Assembly (NCBI GenBank): GCA_022495005.1
Contig: JAGYXB010001862.1
Location: 1,116,001 to 1,180,000, forward strand
Source: Rhyacophila brunnea
Taxonomy: Eukaryota > Arthropoda > Insecta > Trichoptera > Rhyacophilidae
Length of the DNA stretch: 64,000 nucleotides
Direction of reading: 5' to 3'
In this document: positions 1-13,079 of the stretch, piece after piece
Layout of the letters: the number at the start of each line of letters is the position of its first letter
Position numbering within the stretch: the stretch's first letter is position 1
The notes under the pieces: model-generated
What the model was told of the DNA's origin: nothing
Seen by the model: only the letters and a program-made list of their open reading frames with translations
Databases searched by the model: none
Translations under genes and position numbers: made by a program

Positions 1-216
1 CATTCGACAATCATTTGTGGATGCGACACAATAGTTTGTAAGTAAGTTATCAACCATGGCTGCAATGCGGGTGTTCATTGCCAGGCTGAAAGTGTGGAGT
101 ATCTGGGTATGGGGTATGTACAGGGAAAGTGACACCTGCTAGATTTTTTTAATCCCGCTCCCTACTGTCTCTTTAAAATCAATAATAAATTATTATGGTT
201 AGTTTTTCGAAATGGA

Positions 217-230
217 CCCCCCCCCCCCCC
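217..230. repeat. Poly-C homopolymer
   Basis: An uninterrupted run of 14 C lies in AT-rich DNA. No function is visible, and the run length may be unreliable in assemblies. Confidence 0.9.
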
Positions 231-3200
231 ATATCATTTTCACACTCGACACAGTAGGTACATAATCTAACTAAAGGGACAACATAAATAGAAATAGGAT
301 AATTAGGGTAAATCTCAGATAAGTGCAGCAGAACAAAATATTTCAGTTTTGCCACTCAATAGATATTACTTAGCTTTTATCTAGGAAGGTAGGTAGGTAC
401 TTACTTACTACTCAGCTACATAGGTCGGTCGTAGTTACCGTTTTTATGATGTTGTCAACTTGTGTGTGTACCTCAATGACATTAATGTCATTGGTGTACC
501 TACAGTATTTTATTTATTGATCAAGCAACATTGTTGTCAAACTGAAATACTTAATTGGCAATAAGGTATTGTATCATATTGATATCCAAGCAATGTGACC
601 TATCTACTTCTTACTCTCTCAACTAAATATGGACGAATCTATTTTATTAGAGTTGAAGGTTTTACAATCACGGCCTGGTATTATGTATTATTATCACTGA
701 GTTCCCTGATTATAAGTCATTATTTGGATTTGTTGGTAAATAGAAAAAATACATAAGACTTAGGTAGATATATATCGTATAATGTCCAATTATAAAATAG
801 TCTTGCATAAAATGTAATGGAATTGAATCGCACATACAAACATAAACAACGTGATAAAACATAAGAAAAATTTAAAAGACTCTATTTTTACTCTGCGTTA
901 GTACCTATGTGGAGATATATATTTATATTTTAGTAATATTTAATAGCCATAAGCCGCGAGGTAAATTAGTAATTTCTTTATGGGCACGAGACATCATGTA
1001 GTCTGCGCTGAGCGTTTATTTAATTTATTGACTAGAAACCATATGTCGGGTGTAACGCGATACACGCGCACCAACCACCCCTCCACTCTACTGCACTGTA
1101 AATAAATACTGTCAATGTTTTAGATCGGGGGTCTATCACCTATCATAATAATAGGCAATATATATATAACCGGTTTATTGTTATTATAGATATAGGTACG
1201 AACCAAAATAAGTTGTTTGGCTGCCAAACTTTCAAGTAAAATTACCGCAGAACAGATGTACCTATAACCCAGCCGCCATAGACTAAAACTTTGAAGCCGG
1301 ATTTAGTTTATGACTTAAAAACGCAAGAAATATAAAATACGCTTTGTCTTCAAATATTACCTACCAATATTGAAAACGCATTTCATATAGGTACTTGACA
1401 GATATGAAACAGACATAAATAGGTACTGAAAGTACCTAATATAATCTTAATACGTGTTTAAATATTTCCCATATTTTCCACACTCGAGAATTGAACCTTC
1501 TTACAACCACACTATGAAGGTAACGAGGTTCATTTTTGTGTTCCCTTAAAATTACCATTCACAATAAATTTTAACACCTTAGAAAAATCGTGTCCAGAAT
1601 CTTGTACGTATGCAGTTTGCCGTATCACAGTTCACCGCCAAATGTTGAATCGGAAATATATGGCCGTATACTAAAGACCGTCCAACCTCTAGTACCTAAT
1701 GCCGTTACTGAGTGATGAAATTTACATGTCACCTAGATAAATACGAGTATCTAGGTACTAGGGCGAACCTGTAGGATATTTTATTTTTTATGTGATTTTG
1801 AATCAATGTAGGTACATACCTATTAGCAATTATTAAATAACAACTTTTACGATCAGTGGTAACTCATAAGTCTATTAACAAGGTTTCTTTATAATTAAGA
1901 TATCTATTCTATAGCTAGTGTAATTATTTTTACGTTCGTTTCGTCAAAACTTTTCGCGTAGGTACTAATTTTCAACCGCATGCGCATATACCTAAAAGGC
2001 GTAGGTGTTACATACCTACTAAACTAGCTTGAGCGAAAACCGTTATTTTATAACGTTTTATTAATCCAATGTGGTAGGTACCCAGTAGCTAATAGGTATT
2101 ATATTATTATGTCAGACATCGATAACCCTTTGCGGGTGATTGCTAAAAATAAGAAATAAAAACGTTATTCTTGTTTAGTTTAGGGAGCACGATATTGGTT
2201 AATTTGTCACGCGATTTTATGACACGTTCGAACAAATTTATGACTGTTTCGAAGTCACGACACGGATAAGTTTAGTAATATTTTTTTGCAATACCTGCAA
2301 ATCCCCAAGCGGTGATCATGAGCGGGTGAGATATTATTGCAACCATCTTTGAAATAACAGCCATATTATTTATTACCCGCTTTACGGTTTCATAACATCT
2401 GTAAATCTAAAAATATATCATTAAATAAATAGTCCAATCCATTTTATACATAGTTGCTTTTCTAATATTAGACTGATTTACTTTACGACAGATTTTACTA
2501 CGTCGTTGCTGATAATAAGAAGGTACCTAACTGAAAACATGCAAGTAGGTACCTATTGCCAAAATAATAATTTCGTGCTCGATGCGGACTTGCCTCTACT
2601 TTGGGACAGGGAAACAAGGTTTATTTTGAAAACAATTAATACAATTTATAAAAGTATTACCTATCGGTAATTAGGTACTTACCTACCTATCTACATTTAA
2701 GAAATTAATATTTTTGTTATGAAATACTGTTTCGGATGTTCTTCTACATTTAATAGACTTAAATCAGTGGCGTTCTTAGGCAAAGTGCTGACCTAATGAG
2801 ACTAAGAACTTAGAATGCAATCCCCCTTCATGTTTAGTATCAAATTGAATCCAAAATTGTTAGGTGCATACCTACCTTTTTTTACTATCTTTAACCTTAA
2901 CCAGACAAATGCATCAAAAATTACATAATTACCTGCATACTTACATATTATCATATACTTAAAAGTAGACTATTTCAACGAAATTTACTCTCAAATATGG
3001 TTTTAGACACATTGAGGTTTGAATCACTGACACGTACTTATGTCCCCTTGTGATTTTTCAAACTAAGCTGTCGGTACTTTCCAACGAAACGATCGCATCG
3101 TCTGCTTTATGAAAATCCGTCGCTGCTGTCAGCAGTTGTAATAATCGTATTTGTTGATTCATTTACCGCCCATAGCAACGCATGACTTGTTTACCCCCAC

Positions 3201-3479
3201 GGGACGTCACTGAATCCGTTCTTTCATATTATATCGTGTAACTTTTAGCCGGTTTATTTAAATTCTGAAACATTTTAATAAAATTAGTTTTAAAACGGTG
3301 TCAAACTTGGTGTTCGGCTTTTTGTAGTTCCGGTTAAACTAACAGCTATTACTAATCCTAGTGAAAACCATATAAACATACCTTCACAGTCTTCACACTG
3401 TGCAAGAGCATAATATGGTTCGTCAAGGAGTAGATATACTGATTTACCTTATTTACAAATTGTCCAAATTACCTGCGCG

Positions 3480-3665
3480 TCCCTTTCTGGCCACAATCCG
3501 CGTGTTGATATTGCAGTGAATTCGGCCGAAACGCGAACCGCGATATTCCCCCGCTGAATCACATCCCCCCATAAATCAACCCCGTCTCCTTAATTTTTTA
3601 TGAAGTGAGGCTCGGGACTTGAGGGGTTACTCGGAAGCTTATAAAGGGGAGGCTGGGGGTAGCTA
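3480..3665. promoter_or_regulatory. GC-rich island, possible enhancer or remote promoter
   Basis: This stretch is clearly GC- and CpG-richer than its surroundings and has no coding sense. It contains a C-rich block with CATAAATCAACC and TTTTTATGAAG (AT-rich homeodomain-type cores). Near its end, at about 3639-3655, a TATAAAGG box is followed by G-rich sequence. That combination suggests conserved regulatory DNA upstream of spalt, but no target or factor can be proven from sequence. Confidence 0.3.
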
Positions 3666-4008
3666 TACGAAAAAGATTCAAGTAAATACCTGCAGCTTTT
3701 TATGTTATAATTTTGCCAATTTATTTATTCTAGCTTTGCCGTTTACCGATTTCATTTTTTTGTTTTGGCATTACAAAAATTGACCATATTATTTAGTTTA
3801 TTTGCTTTTGGATTCATTTTTGAAGAATGTGTAGATACATAGTCGGGGCATAGTTATATCCACCTACCTATCCTGCTTAGCAGTTCTTTCTCGGATACAT
3901 CGGTGAGAGCTCAAAATTCCAATCCGGAGGTATGTCAACTCTAGTTGGATCAATATCTTGTTGGATATAAATCATAATCACAGGCATGTACCCCTACCCA
4001 CCATATAG

Positions 4009-4879
4009 CAGTGGCGAAGGGTGACTTTTGGAAACAGGTAGGCTGTGGAGAAAGCACACTTGTTAGATGTATTTACGGGAAATAAGAAGATAATCCGACA
4101 TAACTACTGATGAATAGGCAGGTACACAAAAACTGATGAAAATTCATAAGCTCACTAATTGTATAAAATTAATCAATTAATTTGAATTATGTATTTTCTT
4201 ATAATATAAACGCAAGATACGCTCAAAATATATTGAAAATATCCGTTGTTGTGAATCTGTTCCATAACAATTTATAATTTAACCCGCAAACTAGATATTT
4301 TAAAATAATTCTATATTTAAAACAGAGACTAGTAGATACAGTATCAGATTTAAACTTACATAATTGGCTGAATAAATTGTCTTAGTCTATGAATAAACTA
4401 ACTGACAAAGAAAAATCACGAGATAAATTATTTATTATTTTTAACAACAATCAATATTTATACGTGATTGAATCCCATATAAATTATTTTGAATAAATGT
4501 GCACTTACGTAAATATAAGCGCTCCTTAAATAGCTTACCAATTTATATGGGCCGCCTCAGACGTCTTGAAATTATGAGAAACAAACTTCATATAAAAAAA
4601 GTTTTCAATTCACGCGAACGTAATCCATACAATATGTGAAGCGAAACGAGATGTCGCTTATTTTTTTAAACCTTCGAGACATGCGATAAATGGTGCTTAT
4701 TGAAAAGGTGGAAAAGATCGTAAAATTATTATGACAATTATACGATAGATATCATTGGGCATATTGAATATATTACTATGTGATTATATTATTATTTAAT
4801 ATGTCAATATAAAATTAAAAATATTTTTCTTAAGAATGTAGGCTTTAAATAATCGCCTAGTATAGAGTCTTCGCCACTG
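4009..4879. mobile_element. hAT-like non-autonomous TIR element (871 bp)
   Basis: The left end reads CAGTGGCGAAG and the right end CTTCGCCACTG, an 11-bp perfect terminal inverted repeat. It is flanked by identical 8-bp direct repeats CCATATAG (4001-4008 and 4880-4887). No transposase frame is present inside. The 8-bp duplication plus CAGTG ends fits hAT-type transposition. It shares only the outermost ~11 bp with the ~583-bp family found at 13.1, 14.8, 19.4 and 20.5 kb, so it is probably a separate family mobilised by the same enzyme. Confidence 0.85.
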
Positions 4880-4887
4880 CCATATAG

Positions 4888-5548
4888 GTACACTTACCGT
4901 ATCATAATTACCTTTAACTGAGTTAATGATTTCGCAATTTCTGCAAGAAGAAGTTCTGCAAAAATTAAGTGTACCTACTTACCTAATTAAATATACCTTA
5001 TCTTCCGCTTAGCCATACCGTCAATCTGCCAGTGGCAGTACCGATCTATGTTTAACAGTTGTAACCAGGGCATGCAAAACTACCGGGAAAAGGCATTACC
5101 GGTAAATCATTAAAACTATTGTATAAATAAACTATCAGTGAGCTAATTTACCACTAGGCATCATATTATTAAATGTAATTATTAAGGAATTTGATGAAAT
5201 GTTAGCGTACACTAATGATGGTTTGGTTAAATTTTTGCCAAGTTACCCAGAGAATTGAAATACCTAACGGGTGTGGAGAAACAGGCAACCGGTCTCGAGT
5301 GTGGAAGAATATGGGATAAACTTAAACGCGTGTGAAGAATACGCTTGTCTTTAGTTCGGACGACTGCTCTCGTTTTATGCACTGATGCTCATTCAATATC
5401 TGTGTATTTGAAAGTTGCAACACACACTATTGCACGTCAATAATGTGTGGCTAATTTTTGTTGGACACTCACACATTCTTAACCCTGCGTCAAAATATAG
5501 TGTATTCGGTAATAGTCTAGGTATCGAAATTATATTTAGGTATTTATC
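4888..5548. other. Intergenic with possible hAT remnant
   Basis: AT-rich, no gene. Around 5069-5112 there is a CAGGGCATGCAAAAC start followed by TACCGG repeats. Similar TACCGGTAAAT sequence in opposite orientation lies at 6600-6690, so the two may be ends of one older element interrupted by the MITE at 5557. Confidence 0.35.
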
Positions 5549-5556
5549 TTTACGTG

Positions 5557-6393
5557 CAGTGGCGCACCCAGGGGGGGGCAAGAAGCCCTGGCACCCCCCA
5601 AAATTATCAGAATGATTTTAAAAATTTAAGTTGAAAGCCGATAAACTATACCTTTGGGCTTAGACAAATAAAAAACGGCAAAAAAATGATTTGTAATTCT
5701 CCAGCACCCTTTTTTGAAAAATTTCTCAGATTTTAATTTCTAGCACAAAAATTTTAATGTCAGGTTTTTTTAGAAACCCAATCCCTAATGAAACTTTCAA
5801 AAATTTCTTACGAAAATTCTCGGTGTTCACCCGAATTCCGGAGTGGTGTAGGTCATGGCTGAGGAGGGCTGACAGCGTTCTAGCCTGTGGGCCCGGGCTG
5901 GTGGGGGGGGGGCCCGGCTTGTCGGGTTGACGAGATAAGTGAGATAAACACACATCATAAATTAGCTTTAATAGTAAAAAAAAAAGTCTTTATTTATTAT
6001 TTTTATCTTCTTCTTTATTATATAATTGTGCAATATATTTTTTAATTATTCTGTGTCGATACTCGACAGCTCCATCATTAAAGTAGATGTATTAAAAATC
6101 GCCAATAATTCACTGTATGAGTACCCTTAATTTGAACTAAAACACAATTTGAAAAACGTTAATGTAGTGTTTCACACTGCCTTTAATCTTAGCGGTAGGT
6201 AGGGGGCCCGCCAAATATCCTAGCCTGAGGGGCCGTTTCAGGATGTGGGGACCATAGTGTAGGTACACCGAGTGCAATAGACAAAAGGCCGATAAACGAG
6301 AAATTAGGCTGTGAAGAAGAAAAAGATCCTATGGGACTAATTTACATTCTCCTCCTTGGGCCCCCCCAATGATAAATCCTGGGTGCGCCACTG
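5557..6393. mobile_element. hAT-like MITE with CAGTGGCGCACCCAGG ends (837 bp)
   Basis: Terminal inverted repeats CAGTGGCGCACCCAGG (left) and CCTGGGTGCGCCACTG (right) are perfect over 16 bp. Flanks are 8-bp near-identical duplications, TTTACGTG (5549-5556) and CTTACGTG (6394-6401), matching at 7 of 8. The interior has G-runs near both ends and no transposase. A degraded inverted relative lies at about 10200-10900. Confidence 0.85.
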
Positions 6394-6401
6394 CTTACGT
6401 G

Positions 6402-6949
6402 GGTATACTCATATGCTTTCTTACATCAGGAATAGAGTATTTAATGACTAGTATGACTTATAACGTGTGTAGTAGTTACCTACATATACAATGTAGTCAT
6501 GTATAAATTCAAGGTAAACAGACACCTATAGTTTTATAATATAAGTACCTAAATAGGTATCCACTTATAATTATATTTAAGTATATGAAAAAGTAAAATA
6601 TCGAAATACCGGTATTTAAAAGTAAATTTACCGATAACGGTAATGAATTTGAGTCATATTTACCGGTAAACCGGTTTACTGAGAACCAGTTAGGCAAAGT
6701 TAGTAATTACCTACTTACTAATTTACAACGAAGTAAGTCCGTATATTTATTTTAATATTTATATACCTACATAGGTAAGTATTAAATAAATCTTTTGTCA
6801 AAAAAAATATTATCTACCATATGCATCGAAGGTAACAAAATATAGGTTGTAACTCTGTTATCTACTAGCTATACTAAGTATCTACGTGGATTGGTAAATA
6901 GATACGTTGATTCCCTTTCAAATCAACAAGTATCATCAAAAGTGACGTC
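6402..6949. other. Intergenic, AT-rich
   Basis: No gene. TACCGG-rich sequence at 6600-6690 may be the right part of an older hAT-type element (see 5069-5112). Confidence 0.4.
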
Positions 6950-7225
6950 CATAAAAAATGCACAGCATTCCCGTCGCACTGTCCACGCAACGAGCGCCGC
7001 GACGTCGGCGGGAAACGGCGTCCGTTGTAATTTCCTTGGGCGCCACCCGGCGACGAACCCGGAGCGTCGCGAACTCCAAACTATGCGACAATCCCGAAGC
7101 GCGCCGTCTGCCTCAACTATTAGAAATTATTATAAGCGTCGGGGCCTCCCCGCCCCCGTGATTTACTACGGCGGAACTTTGGAACCCCCCCTGGAACCTC
7201 AACCCCCACCCTAAGTAACCCCCGC
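6950..7225. promoter_or_regulatory. CpG-rich island, candidate conserved regulatory element
   Basis: This is a sharply GC- and CpG-rich block in AT-rich surroundings. Several overlapping frames stay open (longest 107 codons from 6891), but they have low-complexity composition, no domain and no splice context, as expected when GC-rich DNA lacks stops. The central words TTATTATAAGC and GTGATTTACTAC resemble homeodomain-type sites. It may be a spalt enhancer, an alternative remote promoter, or unannotated RNA; none is proven. Confidence 0.3.
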
Positions 7226-10039
7226 CGGGTGCCTGAGGGTAGCATAGATTTTCTCCAGGGCGTACATGCACACGTGGCTTTTGGGAATCTTTGGAATATG
7301 TCAGACGATTTTTTTCAAAAACTATGCACTCTACGAGGAAAATGTGTTAATCCTAACATCAAATTTTCCTTAATTCAGTAGGTATTAAGTATACCCAATT
7401 TATAAGCACACAATTTTCATTAACGTAGGTAGCTTCCTAATATGCCTACGTGTTTAATTTATTTTAATAAAAATAGGTAGTTAGGTAGATACTTATTATT
7501 ACCTAAGTCTTTTGACGACTTTCTTTCTGTATTATATGTTTATCAAGTGTTTATAAACAGTAAACACACCACATTACCACCAATGTTCGATAATTTGCAC
7601 AGGACACAAAATAGTGGGAAGAACGACAAGGTGAGGCAAGTTGATACAACAGGCGCGATCTAAACAAAGTCAACAATTGCAATGATAGACATTAAACACA
7701 TTAGTTCCGCGTACCGACTTCATGCACACGGGAACAATCTTAATGATTAGGTATAACTATAGATAGAGTAGATACCTACATACCGACAGCATTTAGGTAG
7801 TTGCTATGGATACAAACTAATAACTTAATCTAATACTAGATCAATTATAAATTTTCTCTCTACAGAGTACCTAGGTAGGTACCTATATCAGCATCTACAG
7901 AGTGGAAAAACTTGGATAAATGTTTGTTAATAGTTAGACTATACTAGCTAATTTTCAGTTTATTTTAAGAGGCCTATTTTCTCCAATGCCGACGCACAAA
8001 AAATATATATATAAGTATGAGATACCTAAACATTTCTATATACCAATAAGTAAGCAACATAAGTCAAGTCAAAGAATTTTTTTTAAGAATAACTGTAGCA
8101 TTACTTCCCGTACTTAGATAAATTGTCATATTTTGATAACCGTACCTATGTATGTACCTCTAGTCAATACTCCTTCCATAGTAGGTATATTTGAATATTA
8201 TTACGATTATTGCTACGATTTAAAAAAAAATGTGAACTACCCTGCACTGCCCTGTACAACTACCCCGCTACACATTAATATAACAAGACAATGATTTAGA
8301 GAAGCGCTAAGGGCGAAATTATTGCAGGCGACTCACTTTTGTAAGGTAAACACTGAAAATTTGCATAGCCTTATGGCGTCTGCAAAGCCATGAAACAGGA
8401 ACTCTGTCTTGCATTTTGCACGTTCACACAAATAAACATTGTAAGAACTATGCATAATATCCACGAAGATAAATATATAATAGGTATGCACTTACCGGCT
8501 TCATATCTAAAGTAAAGTAACATAGGCGGTCAACTTAGGTTTTTTTATTGTAAAACATTATAACTGTAGGTATCTAAGACAAAAATAAAATTATCATACA
8601 AGTAGGTACAAAATAAAGTTAATACACATTCTCTCAGAGTGTAGGTAGATATGTGTTTGACTTTGCTACTCCACATTGAATGAAAAGGAAGTAGGTTGAT
8701 ACGCTCAGCTTTCCCACTCAAGATTAAAAAGAGATTTTATTGTTTTTAGCCCTTTCAAAAAAATCCTCAATGCGATCAGCTATTTTTGTCCAAAAATCAA
8801 CTCAAGAGCTTTTATAAGCTCTCTTTCCAAAAAATATCTACAATTAGGTACGAAAAGTACGAAAAATAAAGGACTGTCTATCGATGTTTTTTTTTGACGC
8901 AAATGACGCAACCGATTCGTCAGAAAATATAAAAGGCATCTCCAAACAATTTATAAAATTGTTAAAATACTTAAACCAAAATCTATAAAAGATGCGTATT
9001 TCTCACAAATTACCCTTAAGTATTATGTTATAATACTTAAGGGTAATCGTTATATAATATAATTAGTAGGTACCTGTAATAGTGATAGGTACCTGGGTAA
9101 TACGGCGCGGCGTGGGTACACATTGGTTTTCATTTATCCCTTGCAGACAGTGTGGTTCAAAAATAAGTATTCCTTCGAATAACGGGCATTGCTCTAGCGG
9201 CCGTGAACATTAACGTAAAAATAGAGAAATTTGTGTTCTTGTAACACTAAACCTTAAATACACATCAATAAATATGTCAAATGCGCCTCGCGGACGTCTG
9301 TTTGCTGTTTCAAAAAAGACCGCATCGTGGAAAAATAAAATATTGTCTATTTTTTTATTTATTCACAAGATTTTTGTTTACATTCAAGAAAATATTCCAT
9401 TTTATTATTTTCTAATTTGAAAACAGTCAGTTGGCTGAGAAAAATATGGCCTTAGCTGGTGCTATAGTTACCCATTGATAAATGTATTCCAAGAAATACA
9501 CTTGAGGTAGGTACCTGATCTGTGTTGATATTAGGTACACGTACATCTTACATCATCTGCATATGCGTTATCATTGCAAATACGAAATTAATGCTTTGTT
9601 TTTGTCGTTTTCACTTCTTCTTTCAATTTTATATGGTTCATCTGCAATTAAGTCTAAAAATCAGGTTGGTCAAATTTTAGATTGCTAACATCTAACTAAA
9701 TCAAACTCCACCCATCACCCAGCCAGATAATAATTTATGCCCTTTGGTCTAAAATTCAGTCATGTTACGATAAAATAATCGATCATCCTATCTATAGATA
9801 CCTATGACGTTGTGTAAATTTGAATATACAAATATACCTACCTACATCATAAGTGGTACAGATAGAGGAAGGACTTCTGGCATTTCGGCCACGACGAAAT
9901 CAATTTGTAATTTGTTATATTATAGTAACGATACCAACACCTAAATGATTCACCTGCACGGCCAGAAGAATCGGACACCATTCTACAATATTCTACATGA
10001 CTCAGTACCTACCTACCTGCACAGTGTGCATACCTAACC
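7226..10039. other. Intergenic, AT-rich, hairpin inside
   Basis: No gene seen on either strand. It contains the short perfect hairpin at 9009-9047 and a moderately GC-richer stretch at about 9095-9310 (CpG words such as GGCGCGGCG and CGCCTCGCGGACG) that could be regulatory. Confidence 0.6.
9009..9047. repeat. Perfect 17-bp-arm hairpin
   Basis: ATTACCCTTAAGTATTA is followed by five bases (TGTTA) and then by its exact reverse complement TAATACTTAAGGGTAAT. It is probably a small foldback or the tip of an eroded MITE. Confidence 0.9.
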
Positions 10040-10061
10040 TATATTCGCCTAATATGGAGTC
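10040..10061. mobile_element. Solo right end of hAT-like element
   Basis: The sequence from TCGCCTA to CTTCGCCACTG closely matches the right terminus of the element at 4009-4879 (there TCGCCTAGTATAGAGTCTTCGCCACTG). I found no matching left end upstream. Confidence 0.5.
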
Positions 10062-10199
10062 TTCGCCACTGATATAGCTATATAGTATATGGTAATAAAC
10101 CGTACATTTGTTATCAATTAATACACCAACCCTAAAACCTGGTGGCTTTCTGCCATACTGAAAGTCACACAAAAGAGGGAGATTACAGTAGTTTTTATC

Positions 10200-10900
10200 T
10201 TTACTCTACTTCTACCCGTAGCTTAGGTATTCCAGTATGTCAATGTCCCCACATCCTGAAGCGGGCCCTCAGGCCGAGATCTTTGGCGGGACCTTTACCG
10301 ATCGATAAGATTAAGGGTAAGGTGATGTTATACAGTAGTGTTTAGTACAGTTATAAGTTATAGTACATTAATTGAAATTAGCATGAATAATTAATAATAA
10401 TTCAAATTACTAATAAATTATAGTAGGCACTCTTCATCAGTGTCATTCTTCGGTGAATTTACGAGATGGTGCACGTTCAAAATATTCTGCAAAATGATGA
10501 AACCATAGACCAAATTTTCGCCGCGACAGCGTGACACTAGGCGACATGCACCTCGATGTGGGTTGCACTTTACTTAAAATAGAATTTTACACTTGAACTC
10601 TCTTTTAATTACATCAATCATCATATCACATTTAATTGTATCGCACAGCCACATATTTGTAATGTTTATATTATTGTGAAGTAAAATAGCGCTGCAGCAA
10701 AGTTGTGCAGTGTGTTCTCACTTTAACTGATCGAGTCGCCACGCCGGCCCCCTTTAAACCCAGCCCCCAGGCTAGAGCCTTGTCAGCCCCCCTTATGGGG
10801 GCCATGTTAAGTATGTTACAGTTAACGATTACTAAATATATTATATACCTAAGTATGTGCAGGGAGGTCAGGCAGGAACACACATAAAAATACTTACTTT
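10200..10900. mobile_element. Degraded inverted relative of the 5557 MITE
   Basis: Two blocks are reverse-complement matches to the 5557-6393 element. Block 10235-10325 (CCCCACATCCTGAAGCGGGC..CTCAGGC) matches 6180-6260. Block 10710-10800 (CTCACTT..CAGGCTAGA..TGTCAGCCCC) matches 5855-5945. Order and orientation are consistent with one inverted, eroded copy. The intact CAGTGGCGCACCC ends are missing, and the middle (10600-10700) resembles 12165-12260. Confidence 0.6.
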
Positions 10901-11772
10901 TGTATGTAAGTAGGTATACTTATTACGTACCTACCTACCTGTTGAAATATAATTACATAAATTTATTTATGATTAATTATAAAAGCTTCCAAAATAACAT
11001 CAATTCAAATTAATATGAAGAGGTACCTAGGTATATTGGTATACAACGATATCATACTCTCAGACGATGAGCTAGTATGCACTAGGTACCTCTATGAACA
11101 CATTTTTTTGCAATATGTTGTTGTATATAGATACCTATAAGTATATGTACCATTTATCTTATACTTAGTACCTACCTACCCATAAGTGAACATCTTTTTT
11201 AGCAATCCTATAAGTCGTGTTCACACGATTCGAATATTTGCGGTTACAAGGTCGTTGGCCTTTTAAAATTAGCTAGGTACCTACATACCTACTTACATTT
11301 TTCGATGTGTGTATTCCATATGGCAACATTGCGTATTATTATTATTGAGGAAGATTACTTAATGAAATATTGCGTGATGATACGCGATCATCGAATCAAA
11401 TCAATCCGACATTTTTTTGAGAGCGATCAATCGTTCATATCACGCAACACGGACGCTGGCAACCAGTTGCTCTACAACTGTGAGACCATTTTTATTTGTT
11501 TCTAAACATTAAATGAAGTACAGTGTAAAGTACCTACATACATTCCTTCTAGTACTAGTGAGGTGAAAAACACAAAAGTAGTTTATTTAATTTTAAGCTA
11601 ATGAATTGAAAGCAGCTTGTCTAAATTCGGTGTTGATTCACCACAGTTAACAAAAATCACACTGTCAAAACTACTACACAACTACACTATTGAGGCACCA
11701 GTAAAATCTCAATAGGTAGGTACCTACACCAAAAACTTGTCATTTTTAATAACTGTATAGGTAGGTATATAC
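10901..11772. other. Intergenic, GTAGGTACC-rich
   Basis: No gene. There are many TACCTAC/GTAGGTA words. The open frame at 11305-11505 has no recognisable features. Confidence 0.6.
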
Positions 11773-12346
11773 CAGGGGTGGCCACACTTTTGTTTTCTGG
11801 GATCGACTAGTTGAAAAAATTATTTGTGGCGATCGACTGATATCACTTGTAATTATATCATGCGAGAACAATAAAACCCCATTTTTTTTATAATTCAAAC
11901 ATGTATTTTGAAAACAGATATTTTATACATATAAAAAATAACGATACAGAAACATCGAATTAACGACAATAATACAGGTAGGTACTTAAGTAATATTATT
12001 ATGTCTTTCACTTCTAAAAAAATTAAGTAGGTAGGTACATATTAACTGTAATTTCGTCATAATTACACAATTTACCTTTATATCGAATATTAGAAATTTT
12101 GTAGTAGCCAAGATGCAACCCTTCGCCAGGAAACATACTTAAAATAAATTCTATACATTATGAATTATCATTTAATTACATCAATAATCATATCACATCA
12201 AATTGCATCACACATGTATTTTAAAATTGAAATATCCCTTGAGGAAAATAGCGCCGCATACATAATATAAGAGAAAAGGTAGTTTAAAACTTCAGTTATC
12301 ATTTCACTAAAACCAAAAACACTGTCTTATTACTTAGCAGGGCAGT
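11773..12346. mobile_element. hAT-like repeat remnant
   Basis: The left edge CAGGGGTGGCCACACTTTTG followed by GATCGACTAG resembles the common hAT-type start CAGGGGTGGCC. The internal part at about 12165-12260 matches 10605-10695. The right-hand ~80 bp (12265-12346, ending ACTTAGCAGGGCAG) recurs at 43587-43666. No clean right terminal repeat or target duplication was found, so the borders are approximate. Confidence 0.4.
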
Positions 12347-13071
12347 ACCTATAGGTGTCTAAGGAGGTCCCTATTATTCCACATAATCGGCTAAATATGT
12401 AGATTTTTATTGATGATTGTGATTGTGGTTATACCTAATAATAAAAGTTATTAGCTATACCTAAACACAATCAAATTCAACTAAGCATTTCAATACATAG
12501 GTACCTACCACTTTTTGAATGAAACTACTAAAAAATATAGTATCTACCTACCTAATTGTTAAATATTAGGTATAGATACAATATAACATTTACTGTCACT
12601 GGTGTAATTACTCACCTATCGGGTATTATTTAGGTACCTACCTATGCAAATGAACATTTTTTATAAACGAGCTTAGGTACCTACCTACTACTACCTCCTA
12701 TATATTTAATTATATGAACTTGACTAACGCGAGAAAAATAGGTATCCTAAGTAGATAGACATCTATTATGAATAGTTATAGGTACGAGTGGACGAGCTGT
12801 TTTATGGGTCTACCAGAATAAACATAGCACATTCATTATAATACTAGATATACCTAGGTATAGGTACATACCTATAAGTTGTAAGACTCAAGACGAAATT
12901 TATCAAACCATAAATTAAAAATTTACACACTTACTTTTTCAATATATATCTACTATTGTTTTCATAATTCTACTATGGCGCCTATTTATTGTATGTAAGT
13001 TACATAAAAGAAAACTGATCAAATGATCATTTCTACTATTCTTTTTTTATATCGTACCGACCAACTTATAG
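12347..13071. other. Intergenic, AT-rich
   Basis: Nothing recognisable apart from dense TACCTAC/GTAGGTA words. Confidence 0.6.
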
Positions 13072-13079
13072 GTATTTGG

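Larger units (their letters stand above)
1..4000. other. Intergenic, AT-rich, no gene seen
   Basis: No open reading frame with recognisable protein features is present on either strand. The stretch is AT-rich with many scattered copies of short GTAGGTA / TACCTAC words. A 14-base C run sits at 217-230 and a GC-richer island at about 3480-3665 is listed separately. Nothing else can be supported. Confidence 0.7.

Noticed and set aside
6891..7214. 107-codon open frame as a gene
   Set aside because: It lies in a CpG-rich block where several frames are open, the composition is low-complexity, and there is no domain or splice context.
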